A stretch of DNA of 64,000 nt, from positions 1-64,000 of the forward strand of contig JAIOYK010000001.1 in the NCBI GenBank assembly GCA_021741145.1, in the 5' to 3' direction. A program made the position numbers and the translations under genes. Under the pieces are notes generated by a model. That model was not told where the DNA came from, searched no databases, and saw only the letters and a program-made list of their open reading frames with translations. Positions 1 through 8,421 of this stretch are shown here, one piece after another. This stretch comes from Rhodospirillum sp. GTDB taxonomy: Bacteria > Pseudomonadota > Alphaproteobacteria > Rhodospirillales > Rhodospirillaceae. Each line of letters starts with the position of its first letter. Position 1 is the stretch's first letter.

Positions 1-275
1 CCACAGGACTTGGCGAAGGCCTTGATTTGGGCTGGGGGCAATTGCCCGGCATCAATCCCCGCGGCCTCCAACTTGGTCCAGAGACGCCACTCCAGCCCCC
101 CGGTCGCCTCGAACCCAACCGTGACCGGACCGGGTAGTTGTTTCATGCGCGCCACGAGTTCGTCGTGACCTGTCGCGGTGTTCGGAAGCTGGAAGTGCCG
201 TTCATCCGGGAGACAAAAGCCGTCGAGCCAATCGCGGGAGACATCTATTCCCACCACGGTCATCGCTGGTATCAT
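1..275 (-). CDS. IS110-family transposase, N-terminal part (cut by window edge)
   Basis: Minus-strand reading frame entering from the left edge; only the first 91 or so residues are inside the window. The start gives MIPAMTVVGIDVSRDWLDGF, with the VGIDVS motif that carries the first catalytic Asp of the RuvC-like DEDD domain, and FEATGGLE about residue 57, which carries the Glu. These match the N-terminus of IS110/IS1111 transposases, which cut and rejoin DNA for site-specific insertion. An alternative ATG lies at 263; a purine-rich stretch, AGAGAAGGA, precedes both. Whether the element is intact cannot be told, because the C-terminal serine-containing domain is off the window. Confidence 0.85.
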   Translation of the reverse strand, partial: MIPAMTVVGIDVSRDWLDGFCLPDERHFQLPNTATGHDELVARMKQLPGPVTVGFEATGGLEWRLWTKLEAAGIDAGQLPPAQIKAFAKSC

Positions 276-471
276 GTCCTTCTCTCTTTCTTGTGATGCG
301 CGGTCTCGGAAACGAGCCGCTTTCAACTGTTCGAGATGGTGGAGAGAGAGGCGGGATCTGCCTGCTAACAGACGTGATCAAGCCACGGAGTGAAACGCGT
401 TGTATCCCACCCTGTCACCGATCCCGGCCAGGGTCGGTGACAGGGTCTTTATACCAGAGATGCGACAGACA

Positions 472-518
472 AGAGTGAAACGGGGCCAGCTTGGCCCAAG
501 CTGATCCAGTTTCACTCT
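472..518. repeat. Nested inverted repeat
   Basis: The outer arms AGAGTGAAAC (472-481) and GTTTCACTCT (509-518) are perfect complements. Inside them AGCTTGG (488-494) and CCAAGCT (496-502) pair around a single C. The right half recurs at 18915-18933. It could be a terminal or subterminal structure of a mobile element, or a terminator without a T-run. Confidence 0.6.
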
Positions 519-519
519 A
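501..519 (+). repeat. 19-nt repeat, copy 1
   Basis: CTGATCCAGTTTCACTCTA is identical to 18915-18933, 18.4 kb away. Here it forms the right half of the nested inverted repeat. In the other copy the left half is missing. Likely a fragment of a dispersed or mobile sequence. Confidence 0.6.
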
Positions 520-723
520 GCGGGTATTGTTGCCGTCATCCCCGCATGCGTTTACGCATCACCGGTCCAGACTCCGGCTGAAGCCTTCGTTTGGGCCGAT
601 GCCCAAGGCGCGAACGCGGGACCCCGGGGCAGGAACAGGTGATGGAAGCGGTCGACGTGACCCGGGCGCGTTTCACCAACGCCAGCGAAATCAACCCTGG
701 ACCCCGACTATCCATCAAGACCC

Positions 724-761
724 AAAAAAGGACGGCGCGTTCCGTGAAGAGGGAACGCGCC
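724..761 (-). terminator. Intrinsic terminator of the candidate small RNA
   Basis: Perfect 10-bp stem, GGCGCGTTCC (734-743) with GGAACGCGCC (752-761), followed on the minus strand by a run of six T (724-729 on the plus strand is AAAAAA). Confidence 0.8.
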
Positions 762-967
762 GCCAAAGGGCCTCACCAGCGGGGCAGGAAAAGAGAGTGG
801 CGAACAAAGCACGGGAGGGTTCACCTGTGCTTCGCGGAGAGGCCGTTCTCCTGTACCGCTCCGGGGCGAAAGCGCTGCCTGAAATCGGGCCGGATTTCAG
901 GCGCTTCGACCCAGGGAGGCCAACGTCCCCGGCTGCTCGGGAAGGACGGGGACGCAATCTCAATACG
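724..967 (-). ncRNA. Candidate structured small RNA
   Basis: No credible protein is encoded here, yet the stretch is densely folded and ends in a strong intrinsic terminator. Read on the minus strand it contains a hairpin with CGTCCCCG/CGGGGACG arms (924-954), a long stem around GCCTGAAATC/GATTTCAGGC extended by flanking pairs (about 867-909), a small GGAGA/TCTCC hairpin (about 836-849), a hairpin at 800-835, and the terminator at 734-761. A promoter-like pair lies just upstream (974-1001). It is separated from the transporter gene by that gene's own terminator at 1093-1131, so it should be its own transcript of about 240 nt. I do not recognise it as 6S RNA, tmRNA, SRP RNA or RNase P RNA. Confidence 0.4.
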
Positions 968-973
968 GATGCT

Positions 974-1001
974 AACCTAGAAATATCGGACTGTGACCCA
1001 A
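974..1001 (-). promoter_or_regulatory. Possible sigma-70 promoter for the candidate small RNA
   Basis: On the minus strand TTGGGT (996-1001) and TAGGTT (974-979) are 16 bp apart. The same -10 sequence, TAGGTT, appears in the promoter proposed for metZ. The -35 match is moderate, so this is tentative. Confidence 0.3.
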
Positions 1002-1092
1002 CCAAAAAGGATCATTCTTCGCGACATTTCCCAGGGTCCCGGGCTTTGAAACGAGACGTTTCCCCACCTCTCCAGTTTTTCATCGCATGGAT

Positions 1093-1131
1093 CAAAAAAA
1101 ACGACGCGCTCCCCGACAAGGAAGCGCGTCG
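1093..1131 (-). terminator. Intrinsic terminator downstream of the OFA transporter
   Basis: Perfect stem CGACGCGCT (1102-1110) with AGCGCGTCG (1123-1131), followed on the minus strand by a run of eight T (1094-1101 on the plus strand is all A). It lies 55 bp past the transporter stop. Confidence 0.85.
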
Positions 1132-1186
1132 CCATTCTATCCGACCCTTTGAATCGACCGGACAGACATCTCGATGTCTTTTTACC

Positions 1187-2905
1187 TTACATCACGGGGT
1201 CTTCCACCTCGTCATGGACCATGTGGTGCTTTTCATGCACCGGCCGGACCATCATGTTCGCGATCAACCCCACGACCAACAGCGCCGCCATGGTGTACAT
1301 CGTCGTATTGTACAGACTCGGCGTGGGATCCGAGGTGCCCGCGGGGGCGATTTCCATGAGCTTACCGATGGTCACCGTCTTGGTGGCGATCAACTGATCC
1401 AGTTTGTCCTTCCCCGCGCCAAAAGCCGTGATGAAGGCCTCATTGCTCACCACACCAGCCAAATCATGAAGGGCATTGGTCAGAGAGTGCTGGCGCAGTT
1501 GGGTAATCGCCAGGGGGCCGAGAACACCCGCGGTGCTCCAGGCGGTCAACAGCCGCCCATGGATCCCGCCGACGTATTTGGTCCCGAAGATATCCGCGAG
1601 AAAGGCCGGGATGGTGGCGAATCCGCCGCCATACATGGTGAAGATGATCATCGTCGCCGCGTAGAACATGACCAGCCAAACAACCGCCGGATTGGCGCTC
1701 ACCTGCTGGGCGGCATAGGGAATGGACATGTAGAGGATGATGCCCAGGACGAAAAAGACGAAGTAGGTGTTCTTTCGTCCCAGGAAATCCGACGTGCTGG
1801 CCCAGAAGAAGCGTCCGACCATGTTGAACACACTGATCATCAGCACATAGGTCGCCGCGAAGCCACCGTTGACGACCAAGGGCATGGTGGTGCCGAAGAT
1901 CTCGGTCATCATGGTCTTGGCCACGCCAATCACACCAATTCCGGCGGTCACGTTGGCGCAGAGCACGACCCAAAGAAGCCAGAACTGGGGCGTCTTCAGG
2001 GCTTGGTCAATGTGAACATGGGCCGAGGAGATCATCTTCTTGGCCGCGGTATCCGCCTGGGGAGGCGTCCACCCCTTGGGCAGCCATCCCTCACGGGGAA
2101 CGCGGTACGAGAAGGACGCGGCGATCATCACGATGGTATAGAGAATACCCAGGGTAAAGAAGGTCGCCGCGGCGCCGGTGCTTCCGGTGCCGACCACATA
2201 GACCCCTTCGGGTCCGGGCATGATCGCCTTGGCCATATCCGCGGCCGAGGCCACAACCACCTCGACCGGACTCCCATTCACCGCGGCGAAGCGAACCCCA
2301 TTCTCCGTGGTCATGGGGATATCCGCCACCGGCCCCAGGAAGGTCGGCGCCTGATAGTACAGTTTCAGAAGGAATTCCTTGAGCGGCGCGCCAATCATGG
2401 CCCCGCCGCCAAAGCCCATGATCGCCATGCCCGTGGCCATGCCCCGCCGGTCTGGAAACCACCGGATCAGGGTGGAGACGGGCGACACATAGCCAAGCCC
2501 GAGTCCACAACCGCCGAGCGCGCCGTATCCCAGATAGATCAGCCACAATTGGTGCGTGGCGATGCCCACGGAGCCGATCAGGAAGCCGCCACCCCAGCAG
2601 CAGGCCGCGACGAAACCCACCATGCGCGGCCCCACCTGCTCCAGCCATTTCCCACCGAAGGCCGCGGACAAACCGAGGAAAACGATGGCGACGGAGAAAA
2701 TCCAGACCACCGAACCCAACGACCAGTCACCGGATGCGCTGGTCACGACCCCCAATTCCTTGATCAGGGCCGGATTGAAAATGCTCCAGGCGTAGACGGA
2801 GCCAATACAGAGATGAATCGCGATGGACGCGGGTGGCACAAGCCATCGATTATAATCTTCCCCCGCGACAATATGTTCCTTTTTCAGTCCCTCGATAATG
2901 TTCAC
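1187..2905 (-). CDS. OFA (oxalate/formate antiporter) family MFS transporter
   Basis: Product of 572 residues with about 12 hydrophobic segments, the layout of the major facilitator superfamily. The N-terminal RWLVPPASIAIHLCIGSVYAWS and the mid-region GRFFWASTSDFLGRK match the OFA family, whose members exchange oxalate and formate or move other small carboxylates. It sits beside the formate dehydrogenase genes on the same strand, 270 bp beyond fdhD, so a role in formate or oxalate passage is reasonable but is inferred from context. A long loop of about 80 residues (about 190-270) separates the two halves. GGGAGG lies 13 bp upstream of the ATG; a terminator follows at 1093-1131. Monocarboxylate transport cannot be excluded. 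Confidence 0.85.
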   Translation of the reverse strand: MNIIEGLKKEHIVAGEDYNRWLVPPASIAIHLCIGSVYAWSIFNPALIKELGVVTSASGDWSLGSVVWIFSVAIVFLGLSAAFGGKWLEQVGPRMVGFVAACCWGGGFLIGSVGIATHQLWLIYLGYGALGGCGLGLGYVSPVSTLIRWFPDRRGMATGMAIMGFGGGAMIGAPLKEFLLKLYYQAPTFLGPVADIPMTTENGVRFAAVNGSPVEVVVASAADMAKAIMPGPEGVYVVGTGSTGAAATFFTLGILYTIVMIAASFSYRVPREGWLPKGWTPPQADTAAKKMISSAHVHIDQALKTPQFWLLWVVLCANVTAGIGVIGVAKTMMTEIFGTTMPLVVNGGFAATYVLMISVFNMVGRFFWASTSDFLGRKNTYFVFFVLGIILYMSIPYAAQQVSANPAVVWLVMFYAATMIIFTMYGGGFATIPAFLADIFGTKYVGGIHGRLLTAWSTAGVLGPLAITQLRQHSLTNALHDLAGVVSNEAFITAFGAGKDKLDQLIATKTVTIGKLMEIAPAGTSDPTPSLYNTTMYTMAALLVVGLIANMMVRPVHEKHHMVHDEVEDPVM

Positions 2906-3174
2906 GTAACGACCTCCCGATTTGCTTTTTTTGTGTTGAACTTGTCGTCCTCAGATTGGTCCTTCTTTTTTTCCACCCGACCTGAATCGGGTGCCTTTCT
3001 CCACGGATTTTCCATGAAGAGAACGTTCTGATCTCGCCTCCTTTCCTTCTATTCTTGCGGTATCCGAGGCACAACGACCTCGCATAATTGTCAGCATACT
3101 GACCGATTTGTCTCTTTAAGAAATCGGCCTCGTGCCAAAAAACTGGCCGAACCCCAGTCCTTCGCGACGAAATC

Positions 3175-4026
3175 CTACTGAAAGAAGATGACTCCTTCCG
3201 GCCGATCCCGGGCGGCGAGGATCAATCCCGCCCCCCGGGCCAGATCCACGGCCAGGGCCGTGGGGGCGGACAGCGTGGCCAGCAGGGAAACGCCCCCGGC
3301 CACGGCCTTTTGAACCAACTCGGCGCCGCACCGGCTGGACAGCAGCACGAAGCCCTCCGATGGATCGAGCCCTCCCCGGGCCATGGCGCCAATGACCTTG
3401 TCCAAGGCATTGTGGCGGCCCACGTCCTCCCGACAGAGGAGGATCCGTCCCCCGGGATCGCAGAAGGCCGCCCCATGGACCGAATGGTTCAATCGGTTCA
3501 TGGGCTGATGATCCCGAAATGCTTCGAAAGCCCGGGCAATGGCCTCCGCCGAAATCCGCCGCTTGAGGCCCGGAACGGGCGGAAGGGGCCGGAGAGCCTG
3601 CCCGATCTCCGCCACGCCACAGAGACCACAGCCGGATCCCCCCGCCAAGGTCCGCTCCGTCAGCGCCCCCGGTCCCAGTTCGTCGGGATCGACCGCGATA
3701 CACAGGCGATGCCCCATCCCTTCTTCCTCGACCCGAACGGTCAAGAAGGCCCCGGGATGGGCAATCACCTGCTCGGCGATGGAGAACCCCAAGGCAAAGT
3801 CGTCCAGGTCGGCGGGGGTGGCCATCATCACCGCGTGGGGTTCGGTGTTGTAGACGAAAGCCACGGGGGTTTCCTCGGCCAGATTCCAAGCCACATCCTC
3901 CCGCCGTTCTCCGCCCCGAAAAGCGGACCCGGCGGCGAAGGTGGAATGGCCGACCCCACCACCACCTTCCCCGTTCTCTCCCATCATCTTGCCCATGGCG
4001 TTATTCCGCGGGCTGCTTGAGGTCAT
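3175..4026 (-). CDS. fdhD: Formate dehydrogenase sulfurtransferase FdhD (FdsC-type)
   Basis: FdhD moves sulfur from a cysteine desulfurase to the molybdenum cofactor and is needed for active formate dehydrogenase. The 283-residue product has the family hallmark SGCGLCG with Cys133 and Cys136, and the conserved NRLNHSVHGAAFCD and CREDVGRHNALDKV segments. It is the last gene of the fdsG-fdsB-fdsA-fdhD series and overlaps the end of fdsA by 26 bp from this ATG. A second ATG at 3996 (residue 11), just past the fdsA stop, is an equally good start, because residues 1-30 are low-complexity and not family-like. No FdsD subunit gene is found next to it. Confidence 0.92.
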   Translation of the reverse strand: MTSSSPRNNAMGKMMGENGEGGGGVGHSTFAAGSAFRGGERREDVAWNLAEETPVAFVYNTEPHAVMMATPADLDDFALGFSIAEQVIAHPGAFLTVRVEEEGMGHRLCIAVDPDELGPGALTERTLAGGSGCGLCGVAEIGQALRPLPPVPGLKRRISAEAIARAFEAFRDHQPMNRLNHSVHGAAFCDPGGRILLCREDVGRHNALDKVIGAMARGGLDPSEGFVLLSSRCGAELVQKAVAGGVSLLATLSAPTALAVDLARGAGLILAARDRPEGVIFFQ

Positions 4027-6835
4027 CCCGCGTTCGGACCGGCGCCTGTTCCCTGGCCCAGTTGGCCAGACTGTTGGATTTGGCCACCTGAACGGCGGTC
4101 ACCTTGTATTCGGGACAACTGGTCGCCCAATCCGAATTGTCGGTGGTCACCACGTTGGCCCCCGTCACCGGATGGTGGAAAGTGGTATAGACCACCCCCT
4201 GGGGCATGCGCCCGGACACCTTGGCCCGCAGCGCCGTGGCGCCCATGCGGCTGGCGAGCGACACCATGTCGCCGTCGACGATGCCCCGGTTCTCCGCGTC
4301 GTGGGGATGGATCTCCAGAATGTCCTCGGCATGCCAACTGGAGTTTTCCGTCCGCCGGGTCTGAGCGCCCACATTGTACTGGGACAGGATCCGCCCGGTG
4401 GTGAGGATCAACGGGTAGTGGCGGCTGGTCCGTTCCGTCGTCGCGACGAATTCGGTCACCACGAACTGGCCCTTGCCGCGAACGAAACCGCCCACATGCA
4501 TGGTCCGGGTGCCATGGGGCGCGGCGTCGTTACAGGGCCATTGCAGACTGCCCTCGGCGTCCAGGCGGGCGAAGCTCACCCCCCTGAAGGTGGGGGTCAA
4601 CCGGGCGATCTCGTCCATGATCTCCGAGGACGCGGCATAGGCCATGGGATAGCCCATGGCCGTCGCCAGATCGCAGGCCACCTGCCATTCGTCCTTGCCG
4701 CTCTTGGGCCGCATGGCCGGGCGCACCCGGTTGATCCGCCGCTCGGCATTGGTGAAGGTTCCGTCCTTCTCCAGGAAGGAGGTGCCGGGTAGGAAAACAT
4801 GGGCGAAGGCCGCCGTTTCGTTCAGGAACAGGTCCTGGACGATCAGGCAATCCAGAGCCTTCAGGGCCGCCTGAACATGCTGGGTATTGGGGTCGGACTG
4901 GGCGATATCCTCGCCCTGGACGAACATGCCACGATAGGTCCCACCGATGGCCGAATCGAACATGTTCGGGATACGCAACCCCGGCTCGGCCAGCAGCTTG
5001 GCGCCCCAATCGGCCTCGAACAACCCCCGGGCCGCGTCGTCGGAAACAGACCGATAGCCGCTCAGCTCATGGGGGAAAGAGCCCATGTCGCAGGAGCCTT
5101 GGACGTTGTTCTGGCCGCGCAGGGGGTTCACCCCGGCGCCTTCCTTGCCCACATTGCCCGTCGCCATGGCCAGATTGGCCATGCCCATGACCATGGTGGA
5201 GCCCTGGCTGTGCTCGGTCACGCCCAAACCGTAGTAGATCGCCCCGTTGCCCGCCGTGGCATAGAGCCGCGCGGCGGCCCGGACATCGTCCGCGGGAATA
5301 CCGGTGACGGCTTCCAAGGCCTCCGGGGAATTCCGCTCTTCGCGGATGAAGGCTTCCCAGGCGGCGAAGGCTTTTGGATCACAGCGCTCCTCGATATAGG
5401 CCCGATCTTCGAGACCCTCGCTCAGCACCACATGGGCGAGCGCGTTGACCAAGGCCACGTTGGTGCCCGGCTGGAGCTGCAAATGGTATTCGGCGCGGAT
5501 ATGGGGACTCTTGACCAGATCCACCCGACGGGGATCGGCGACGATCAGCCGAGCACCCGCGCGCAACCGCTTTTTCATGCGCGACCCGAAAACCGGATGG
5601 GCATCGGTCGGGTTGGCGCCGATCAGCAGGATAACGTCGGCCAGTTCCACGCTTTTGAAGTCCTGGGTCCCCGCCGAGGTGCCGAAGGTTTCCTTCAGGC
5701 CGTAGCCGGTCGGGCTGTGGCAGACCCGGGCGCAGGTATCAACATTGTTGGAGCCGAAGGCGGCGCGGATCATCTTCTGCACCACGAAGACTTCCTCGTT
5801 GGTGCAACGAGAAGACGTAATTCCCCCCAGGGCCAGGGGGCCATGTTCGGCCTTGATGGCCATCATCCGATTCGCGGCGAAGGAGATGGCCTCCTCCCAG
5901 GAGACTTGGCGCCAGGGGTCGGAAATCTTGTCCCGGACCATCGGACTGGTGATGCGGTCCTTATGGGTCGCGTAGCCCCAGGCAAAGCGGCCCTTCACGC
6001 AGGAATGGCCCTCGTTGGCGCCGCCTTCCTTGGAGGGCGTCATGCGCACCACGGTCTCGCCCTGCATTTCCGCGTCGAAGGAGCAGCCCACCCCGCAATA
6101 GGCACAGGTGGTCTTCACCACATGCTCGGGCTGGCCCTGCTCGATGACGCTCTTTTCCATCAAAGTCGCCGTGGGACAAGCCTGGACACAGGCGCCGCAG
6201 GAGACGCAATCACTGTCCATGAAGGTACTTCCCACGCCCGGAGCCACCTTGGACTCGAAGCCCCTGCCCTCGATGGTCAGGGCGAAGGTCCCTTGGGTTT
6301 CCTCGCAGGCCCGGACGCAACGGGAACAGACGATGCACTTGCTGGCATCGAAGGAGAAATAGGGGTTGCTGGCATCCGTCGGGGCTTCCAGATGGTTCTC
6401 CCCCTCGTAGCCATAGCGCACCTTGCGCAGACCCACGGTCCCGGCCATGTCCTGCAACTCACAATCGCCGTTGGCGGAACAGGTCAGGCAATCCAGCGGA
6501 TGGTCGGAGATATAAAGCTCCATCACCCCCCGGCGCAAATCACCGAGACGCTTGTTCTGGGTGACGACCTCCATGCCTTCGGCCACCGGCGTGGTGCAGG
6601 AGGCGGGCGTTCCCCGCCGGCCCGAGATCTCCACCAGACAGAGGCGACAGGAGCCGAAGGACTTCAAGCTATCGGTCGCGCAGAGTTTGGGAATGGAGAT
6701 CCCCGCCTCGGCGGCGGCGCGCAGGATCGACGTGCCCTCGGGCACGGTGACGGCGCGACCGTCGATCATCAGGGAAACGGGGGCGCCGTTCTCCACGGCG
6801 GGGGTTCCGTAGTCGGTGTCCTTAAGCCGGGTCAT
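4001..6835 (-). CDS. fdsA: NAD-dependent formate dehydrogenase, molybdenum (alpha) subunit
   Basis: Catalytic subunit that oxidises formate to CO2 at a Mo-bis-MGD centre in the cytoplasm. The 944-residue product begins with a [2Fe-2S] domain (Cys52, 63, 66, 80), then a His112/Cys116/119/125 cluster site. Two ferredoxin-type clusters follow (Cys167/170/173/177 and Cys210/213/216/220), then the Mo-domain cluster (Cys244/247/251/279). The active-site motif is CARVCHSP with Cys372 rather than selenocysteine, followed by His373. The start is the ATG of an ATGA overlap with the fdsB stop; the reading frame is open upstream, but that part is only fdsB antiframe. It works with FdsB and FdsG to pass electrons to NAD+. 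Confidence 0.95.
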   Translation of the reverse strand: MTRLKDTDYGTPAVENGAPVSLMIDGRAVTVPEGTSILRAAAEAGISIPKLCATDSLKSFGSCRLCLVEISGRRGTPASCTTPVAEGMEVVTQNKRLGDLRRGVMELYISDHPLDCLTCSANGDCELQDMAGTVGLRKVRYGYEGENHLEAPTDASNPYFSFDASKCIVCSRCVRACEETQGTFALTIEGRGFESKVAPGVGSTFMDSDCVSCGACVQACPTATLMEKSVIEQGQPEHVVKTTCAYCGVGCSFDAEMQGETVVRMTPSKEGGANEGHSCVKGRFAWGYATHKDRITSPMVRDKISDPWRQVSWEEAISFAANRMMAIKAEHGPLALGGITSSRCTNEEVFVVQKMIRAAFGSNNVDTCARVCHSPTGYGLKETFGTSAGTQDFKSVELADVILLIGANPTDAHPVFGSRMKKRLRAGARLIVADPRRVDLVKSPHIRAEYHLQLQPGTNVALVNALAHVVLSEGLEDRAYIEERCDPKAFAAWEAFIREERNSPEALEAVTGIPADDVRAAARLYATAGNGAIYYGLGVTEHSQGSTMVMGMANLAMATGNVGKEGAGVNPLRGQNNVQGSCDMGSFPHELSGYRSVSDDAARGLFEADWGAKLLAEPGLRIPNMFDSAIGGTYRGMFVQGEDIAQSDPNTQHVQAALKALDCLIVQDLFLNETAAFAHVFLPGTSFLEKDGTFTNAERRINRVRPAMRPKSGKDEWQVACDLATAMGYPMAYAASSEIMDEIARLTPTFRGVSFARLDAEGSLQWPCNDAAPHGTRTMHVGGFVRGKGQFVVTEFVATTERTSRHYPLILTTGRILSQYNVGAQTRRTENSSWHAEDILEIHPHDAENRGIVDGDMVSLASRMGATALRAKVSGRMPQGVVYTTFHHPVTGANVVTTDNSDWATSCPEYKVTAVQVAKSNSLANWAREQAPVRTRDDLKQPAE

Positions 6836-8421
6836 TCCGCGGCCTCCGTGGTTATCGCCGAGGGACCGAAGTCCTCGGGGAAATGCTTCAGGGCGCTGCG
6901 CACGGGCATGGGGGTCAGACCGCCCATGGCGCAAAGAGAGCCATCGGCCAGAACCGTGCACAGATCTTCCAGTAGGGCCAGATTGGCCGCGGGTTCGATC
7001 CCGGCGCGGATGCGGTCGATCACCTCGACCCCACGTTGGGAGCCCACCCGGCAGGGAGTGCATTTGCCGCAGCTTTCCGCCGCGCAAAACTCCATGGCGA
7101 AACGGGCTTGGGCGGCCATGTCCACGGTGTCATCGAAAACGACAATACCGCCGTGGCCCACCATTGCTTCCCGTGCGGCGAAGGCTTCGTAGTCCTTGGG
7201 CGTATCGAACAGGCTGGCGGGCAGATAGGCGCCCAGGGGACCGCCACTCTGGACGGCGCGCACCGGACGGCCCGAAGCCGTCCCCCCGCCAAAATCATAG
7301 AGCAGGTCGTGCAGGGTGATGCCAAAAGCCTTTTCGACGATCCCGCCATGGCGGATATTGCCCGCCAACTGGAAGGGTTGCGTCCCCCGCGAGCGGCCCA
7401 CGCCGAAATCCCGGTAATAGGCCGCGCCCTTGGACAGCACCACCGGCACGGAACAGAGCGAGAGGACGTTGTTCACCACCGTCGGCTTGCCAAAAAACCC
7501 TTCGAGTGCTGGTAAAGGCGGCTTGGCGCGGACCTGTCCCCGGCGGCCCTCCAGGCTTTCCAGCATGGAGGTTTCCTCGCCACAGATATAAGCCCCGGCG
7601 CCCATCCGGATCTCCAGATGGAAATCCCGCTTCGAGCCATGGATGCCCTTGCCCAGCCAGCCCTCGGCCTCGGCCAGACGGACGGCCTCGCGCATGGTGG
7701 CCACGGCATGGGGGTATTCGGAGCGGATATAGACATATCCCTCCGTCGCCTCGACGGCGAGGGCGGCGATGGTCATGCCCTCGATCAAGCGGAACGGGTC
7801 GCCTTCCATGATCATGCGGTCGGCGAAGGTGCCACTGTCGCCCTCGTCGGCGTTGCAGCAGATGAACTTGAGCGGACCCTGGGCGTCCAGCACCGTCTTC
7901 CACTTGATGCCCGTGGGGAACCCGGCTCCGCCCCGGCCCCGCAGACCACTGTCGGTGACCTCGGCGCAGATGTCCGCGGGCGCCATGGACAGCGCCCGCT
8001 CCAACCCGACGAACCCGCCATGGGACTGGTAATCCGCCACGGAGAGGGGATCAATGATGCCGCAGTTCTGGAAGGTCAACCGTTCCTGACCCTTGAGGTA
8101 GGGGATCTCCTCGGTCAGGCCATGGGCCAGGGCGTGGTCCTTGCCCTCGAGGAACCCGGCATCGAACAAGCCGACCACATCACCCTTGGTCACCGGACCA
8201 TAGGCCACCCGGCCCTCGGGCAGGGCCACTTCCACCAGGGTTTCCAGCCAGAGCAGGCCCCGGGAGCCATTGCGGACGATCTTCACGGAAAGACCCCGGC
8301 GGTCGGCCTCCCCGGCGATTTCCCGGGCCACGGCGTCGGCGCCCATGGACAGGGCGGCGGCGTCCCGGGGGACGTAAACAGTTACGGCGTCCCGGAGGGC
8401 GCGTTCAGATTGGGCGCTCAT
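6832..8421 (-). CDS. fdsB: NAD-dependent formate dehydrogenase, beta subunit (FMN/NADH-binding)
   Basis: NuoF-like subunit of 529 residues that accepts electrons from FdsA and reduces NAD+. The FMN/NAD site GLRGRGGAGFPTG lies at residues 159-171, and the [4Fe-4S] motif ESCGKCTPC supplies Cys451, 454 and 457, with Cys497 as fourth ligand. The N-terminal 130 residues are the thioredoxin-like extension seen in FdsB. The start is the ATG in an ATGA overlap with the fdsG stop, and the gene overlaps fdsA the same way, so the three are translationally coupled. The reading frame is open upstream of this ATG, but that section lies inside fdsG and is not family-like. Confidence 0.95.
   Translation of the reverse strand: MSAQSERALRDAVTVYVPRDAAALSMGADAVAREIAGEADRRGLSVKIVRNGSRGLLWLETLVEVALPEGRVAYGPVTKGDVVGLFDAGFLEGKDHALAHGLTEEIPYLKGQERLTFQNCGIIDPLSVADYQSHGGFVGLERALSMAPADICAEVTDSGLRGRGGAGFPTGIKWKTVLDAQGPLKFICCNADEGDSGTFADRMIMEGDPFRLIEGMTIAALAVEATEGYVYIRSEYPHAVATMREAVRLAEAEGWLGKGIHGSKRDFHLEIRMGAGAYICGEETSMLESLEGRRGQVRAKPPLPALEGFFGKPTVVNNVLSLCSVPVVLSKGAAYYRDFGVGRSRGTQPFQLAGNIRHGGIVEKAFGITLHDLLYDFGGGTASGRPVRAVQSGGPLGAYLPASLFDTPKDYEAFAAREAMVGHGGIVVFDDTVDMAAQARFAMEFCAAESCGKCTPCRVGSQRGVEVIDRIRAGIEPAANLALLEDLCTVLADGSLCAMGGLTPMPVRSALKHFPEDFGPSAITTEAAE

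Larger units (their letters stand above)
276..520 (-). mobile_element. Non-coding upstream end of the IS110 element (boundary not resolved)
   Basis: This stretch lies 5' of the transposase start and has no convincing gene. It holds a perfect 12-bp hairpin (410-421 with 434-445, loop rich in G and C) and a nested inverted repeat at 472-518. IS110-family elements are known to encode a guide (bridge or seek) RNA in an end-proximal non-coding segment, so this is the natural place to look for one. The element boundary and any RNA are inferences; no target duplication is expected for this family. Confidence 0.4.

Noticed and set aside
2940-3005. CACCCGA/TCGGGTG hairpin next to a T-run
   Set aside because: The T-run precedes the hairpin on the plus strand and gives A on the minus strand, so it is not an intrinsic terminator in either direction.
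527-3031. 834-codon plus-strand open frame
   Set aside because: Antisense to the OFA transporter; residue content (His/Arg/Gly-rich) is the shadow typical of GC-rich coding DNA, with no family resemblance.
4799-7192. 797-codon plus-strand open frame
   Set aside because: Lies opposite fdsA and the end of fdsB, whose motifs are complete. The frame reads as GC shadow.
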